Positions 60,525 to 64,000 of a stretch of DNA of 64,000 nucleotides are shown in pieces. The position numbers were made by a program, and so were the translations under genes. The notes below the pieces were generated by a model. That model was not told where the DNA came from. It made no database searches and was given only the letters and a program-made list of their open reading frames with translations. The DNA lies in assembly GCA_020912385.1 (NCBI GenBank), contig CP087217.1, positions 2,046,001 through 2,110,000 on the forward strand, given 5' to 3'. The stretch comes from Neofusicoccum parvum. Lineage: Eukaryota > Ascomycota > Dothideomycetes > Botryosphaeriales > Botryosphaeriaceae. How positions within the stretch are numbered: position 1 is the stretch's first letter; each line of letters starts with the position of its first letter.

Positions 60525-63500
60525 ATGACGGAATCAACCAAGAAAACCGTCATTCTCAGCCGACCTTCAGACTGGGACAACTGGCTGTACCTTGTACGCT
60601 CACGAGCTAAGGCTCTAGGCATTTGGGAAGCCGTTGATCCTGAAAAGACTACACGACCCGATCAGATTCCGGATCCCGGTGATTTACCGCCGTTGCCACC
60701 GGATGACGATGCTCAAGGACAAGAACGATTCAAGACCCAGTACACCATCTATCGACATAAGATTAACGTCTACGATAGACGTCAGAAGGCTCTTGCGGAA
60801 CTCACTACCTACATCCAAGAGTCGATTTCAACAACCAATCTTTCTTTCATCACGTCAGAAGAACCTCATCCATGGGACATTCTCCGAGCACTCAAGAAAC
60901 GCCTTGCACCAACAGATCAAGCTAGACTGCTTGAGCTTGAGCACCAATACCATCAACTATGCAAGCCTCCACGAAGTCAAAATATTGAATCCTGGCTTCA
61001 GCAATGGGAAAAGCTCTACACCGAGGCAAAGAAACACAATCTAGCCGAAGTGTCAGATAATCGACCGACCCGAGACTTCCTCCTTACACTTAAGCCGATC
61101 GAACCTCAATTCGTCAGCACCTACCAAATCAAGAATCTCGATCCAGCAACCCGCGTTACGGATCTCTATGACATGATCGAGAAGTTCCGCCAATACTACC
61201 GAGAAAACCAGTCAATCAAGGCTCAGAAGACTGAGGGAACCCACTCAGCATTCCCCGCCAACTTTCGAGGCAAACAGGTTAAAACGGCACCTCTCTGTCC
61301 CTGCGGAATCCACCACTGGGCCACAGAATGCTGGTATCTCAACCCACACGCCGAAGGAAGGCCCAAGAACTTCAAGCCAAATCCTGAAACCCAAGCTAAA
61401 GTTCAGGAGAAGCTTCAGGACCCGAAATTCAAGGAGATCATCACTAAGGCACTCGAAAAAAACAAGAGGATCCAGCAATACAAACAACAGAAGGATCAAA
61501 CCCAATCCGAGAAACAAGACCAACCCACTCAACCTCAAGATGCACAGCCTATATCAATGACGGCAACCTACCACTCTTTCGCAGCTCAGAGTAGTCGCCT
61601 ATTCAACTCCTGGATTCTCGACTCTGGAACCGACGTCCACGTATGCAACCAATCAATGATACACAGATTCAAGGAAACCAGAAAGGCCAGACCCGACGAG
61701 ACCCTTGGATCAGGCAACCAAGCTATACCAATTCAAGCCTGGGGAACCGTCGATATCTCCGCTAAAACACAGATCGGCCAGAGAACGATTACGCTCAACA
61801 ACGTTGCCTTCATTCCATCCTTCTTGACGAACCTTGTATCGATGAGCATTGCAGTCAGCAAGAAAATCTACTGGGATACCCAGAATATGCAGCTCATCCA
61901 CCAAGGGAAACATCTTTGCAAAGTTCAACAACATCAAGGACACTTCCTACTAGAATACAATTCCAATTCAGAATACCAAGGACATGCAGCATTCCCAGCA
62001 ACCATTCGCAAATCATCAGCCGAAAAATGGCATCAGATCCTTGCACACGCCAACCCAGAGGTCATCCAACATCTCGAGGAAAACACAGAAGGAGTATTAG
62101 TGATCAAAGAACCTCCAGCTCCAAAGACAATTCAATGCCAACCCTGTGCACTTTCAAAATCCCAGAGGATTATCTCACGAGAAACGACCAGAGAAGAAGA
62201 CTCCGACGAAGCATTCCACCGAGTTTCATTCGACCTGCTCCAAATTCAGAAGGGATACAACCAAGATAAATGGACATCCCACTTCGCCTGCGTCAAGACG
62301 GATTTCACCTTCGCCTTCACCCATCCAAACAAATCAGACGCCCAGGACATAATTGAATTCATCGTTAAATTCGTCAAAACCCGCTATAAGCGTCAGATTG
62401 TTTTCTTCAGGACCGATGGCGAGCGAACTATTGGAACAGAAACCAAGTCCTTTCTCCAATCAGAAGGAATCACCCTTGAAACTTCAGCTCCCGCCACGCC
62501 TGAACAGAACGGACACGCCGAGAGATCAGGAGGCGTGATCCTATCTAAGGCAAGAGCTATGAGAATTGGAGCAAATCTTCCGCAATCACTATGGCCAGAA
62601 ATTATCAGAACAGCTGGATATATTCACAATCGTACACCAATGGCCAAGCTGAACTGGAAAACCCCATTCGAGGCGGTGACAGGCAAGAAACCAAATCTCT
62701 CCCATCTTCGTATCTACGGCTGTAGAGCGTACGCGCACAAGAAGGGAATTCCACGAAGCCAGAAACTTGCAGAGAAAGCACACCTTGGACACCTTATTGG
62801 ATACGACTCCACCAACATCTTTCGAATCTGGATTCCAAGCCAATACAAGGTCATTCGAACCAGAGATGTCAGATTCAATGAGGACGAGTTCTACCGACCA
62901 GAAGACCCAGATCTAACGCAACTCCTCCAAGAAGAAGCCTCAGAAATTATCCAAACACTCGAAATTCAGCCTTCAACCAACCAACAAACCGATGAACCTG
63001 AATCTGAAGAAGACGAGCTAGAAACTACCCACGAAGGCGAGACGATCCCAAATCCAATAACTCGACACCAGGACTCTGGAGAAAACCAACAACTACCATC
63101 ACCAGACCCATCAGTCGCAACAAGCCAGCAAAGACAAACACAACCTAGTCCAGAATCAGAAGTTCAACCAATAAGAAGACTTCCGCAACTTCTTCCAGCC
63201 CAATACGATACACCACCACAACCAGGAGCAGCCCCAGGAAACATCGCTCCCCGAGGAGCAGAGATATCAGGTACGATCACACAAGAAACTATCATGCCTG
63301 AAGGGGGTGAGAGCAGCAAACGCAGCACACGGAACCCAAATCCCCAGCTACAAGAAAACCCATTCAAGAAACCAAGAAAGCCACGGAAACAAGGATACGC
63401 CGCAGCACTCGATGAGATTCAAGAAATCCCGAACTCTCCCTACTTCAGTGCATTTTCAGCCGCAATCAACACTCCAGGAAACCCACCAAGAATCCACAGA

Positions 63501-64000
63501 GACCAATTGCCACCGGAACCACGAACCTTCAGGGAAATGCTCCAACACCCACTTGCGTCAGGATTCATCCCAGCCCTGAAGATCGAAACCAGAAATCTTA
63601 TCAAAACTGGAACCTGGAAACTTGTCAAGCGTCATGTTGCCACACAAGCCGGCAAGAAAGTTATCCCTCTTACCTGGGTTTTCAAGTACAAATTCGACAC
63701 CGAGGGATATCTGATTAAATTCAAAGCTAGACTCTGCGTCCGCGGCGATCTGCAATTTACCGAACAGGACACGTATGCAGCAACTTTAGCCGCCCAGACT
63801 TTTCGGAGCATCATGGCAATCACGGCAGCCTTCGACCTTGAATCACGACAATATGATATGATAAATGCCTTCGTCAATAGTCCAATCGATGAAGACACCT
63901 ACTGCGAACTCCCAGAAGGACTCGAACTACTCGAAGAATTCCAGGACCTTCAACCAGGACTCATTATTCAACTTCTTCGAGCCCTATACGGCCTTAAACA
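60525..64000 (+). CDS. Copia Gag-Pol polyprotein (5' 1158 codons)
   Basis: From the ATG at 60525 (MTESTKKTVILSRPSDWDNW) the frame stays open to the window end. The Gag-like region (about 1-340) starts with the DUF4219/UBN2-type SRPSDWDNWLYLVRSRAKAL pattern and ends with a Cys/His cluster (CPCGIHHWATEC). Protease: ILDSGTDVHVC, active D near 365. Integrase: HQILAHANPEVIQHL, CQPCALSK (HHCC finger), then the D-D-E core in SFDLLQIQKG, FRTDGERTIG and PEQNGHAERSGG. After IYGCRAYAHKKGIP and a proline/glutamine-rich linker, RT begins with PLTWVFKYKFDTEGYLIK, TEQDTYAATLAAQT and ALYGLK, where the window ends before the catalytic box. It would encode all functions of the element; RNase H lies outside. 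Confidence 0.93.
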   Translation, partial: MTESTKKTVILSRPSDWDNWLYLVRSRAKALGIWEAVDPEKTTRPDQIPDPGDLPPLPPDDDAQGQERFKTQYTIYRHKINVYDRRQKALAELTTYIQESISTTNLSFITSEEPHPWDILRALKKRLAPTDQARLLELEHQYHQLCKPPRSQNIESWLQQWEKLYTEAKKHNLAEVSDNRPTRDFLLTLKPIEPQFVSTYQIKNLDPATRVTDLYDMIEKFRQYYRENQSIKAQKTEGTHSAFPANFRGKQVKTAPLCPCGIHHWATECWYLNPHAEGRPKNFKPNPETQAKVQEKLQDPKFKEIITKALEKNKRIQQYKQQKDQTQSEKQDQPTQPQDAQPISMTATYHSFAAQSSRLFNSWILDSGTDVHVCNQSMIHRFKETRKARPDETLGSGNQAIPIQAWGTVDISAKTQIGQRTITLNNVAFIPSFLTNLVSMSIAVSKKIYWDTQNMQLIHQGKHLCKVQQHQGHFLLEYNSNSEYQGHAAFPATIRKSSAEKWHQILAHANPEVIQHLEENTEGVLVIKEPPAPKTIQCQPCALSKSQRIISRETTREEDSDEAFHRVSFDLLQIQKGYNQDKWTSHFACVKTDFTFAFTHPNKSDAQDIIEFIVKFVKTRYKRQIVFFRTDGERTIGTETKSFLQSEGITLETSAPATPEQNGHAERSGGVILSKARAMRIGANLPQSLWPEIIRTAGYIHNRTPMAKLNWKTPFEAVTGKKPNLSHLRIYGCRAYAHKKGIPRSQKLAEKAHLGHLIGYDSTNIFRIWIPSQYKVIRTRDVRFNEDEFYRPEDPDLTQLLQEEASEIIQTLEIQPSTNQQTDEPESEEDELETTHEGETIPNPITRHQDSGENQQLPSPDPSVATSQQRQTQPSPESEVQPIRRLPQLLPAQYDTPPQPGAAPGNIAPRGAEISGTITQETIMPEGGESSKRSTRNPNPQLQENPFKKPRKPRKQGYAAALDEIQEIPNSPYFSAFSAAINTPGNPPRIHRDQLPPEPRTFREMLQHPLASGFIPALKIETRNLIKTGTWKLVKRHVATQAGKKVIPLTWVFKYKFDTEGYLIKFKARLCVRGDLQFTEQDTYAATLAAQTFRSIMAITAAFDLESRQYDMINAFVNSPIDEDTYCELPEGLELLEEFQDLQPGLIIQLLRALYGLK

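Larger units (their letters stand above)
60173..64000 (+). mobile_element. Ty1/Copia retrotransposon, 5' LTR to RT, running off the window
   Basis: 5' LTR (60,173-60,462), primer-binding site (60,463 onward) and one open polyprotein to the window end. No stop or frameshift is seen in 3.5 kb, so it looks intact and young. The central protein closely resembles the dead Copia at 25,742-27,221. Confidence 0.9.

Overview
The window looks like an accessory, transposon-packed stretch of a filamentous ascomycete (Pezizomycotina) genome. Evidence: spliced genes with short introns (43-97 nt; GTAAGT or GTGAGT donors in several, CTRAY-like branch sites in some), GC-rich secreted-protein genes of fungal type, Tad1-like LINEs, Ty3/Gypsy chromovirus and Ty1/Copia elements, a Tc1/mariner element, and AT-rich tracts plus C-to-T/G-to-A type stop codons typical of repeat-induced point mutation (RIP). 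No species is claimed.

Layout. 1-7.1 kb: the 5' end of a minus-strand LTR element whose LTR carries a LINE insertion; a RIP-like F-box pseudogene; a solo LTR with a perfect target duplication; an older LTR; and a decayed gene split by an intact Tc1/mariner transposon. 7.5-10.4 kb: a three-exon JmjC-domain gene (minus). 10.4-13.7 kb: GC-rich host DNA with a degraded coding region. 13.7-27.2 kb: a three-level nest, all minus strand. A Copia element is split by LINE A (14,991-25,727), which is itself split by LINE B (17,036-21,655) and carries a solo LTR (15,337-15,808). Each junction is supported by target-site duplications. 27.2-28.2 kb: a LINE C fragment. 28.2-35.4 kb: host DNA with a frameshifted hypothetical gene, a broken coiled-coil/membrane-protein gene and an RNase H gene with a long C-terminal domain. 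35.4-39.5 kb: an LTR, two LINE C copies (one inserted next to the other) and a short LINE A copy. 39.5-45.1 kb: the only ordinary gene block, with a secreted FAD-linked (BBE-type) oxidase, a secreted Kelch protein and a secreted SMP-30/gluconolactonase-like protein. 45.9-60.1 kb: a RIP-damaged AT-rich nest holding a full-length chromodomain Gypsy element (47,629-53,636), an extra LTR and a full-length but mutated LINE D (54,362-59,502). 60.2 kb to the end: the 5' LTR, primer-binding site and open polyprotein of an apparently intact Copia element running off the window.

Four LINE families are distinguishable by protein and by 3' tail: A (TAC)n, B (ATC)n, C (AACTC)n, D (ATCT)n. Families A, B and C carry an RNase H domain; D does not. 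The Gypsy element, the right-hand Copia and the Tc1 element have uninterrupted reading frames and look recent. The LINEs and the left Copia carry stops. Several host-like genes also carry single-base frame breaks, which may be real decay or assembly indels. All comparisons were made by eye; no database search or computed identity underlies any statement.
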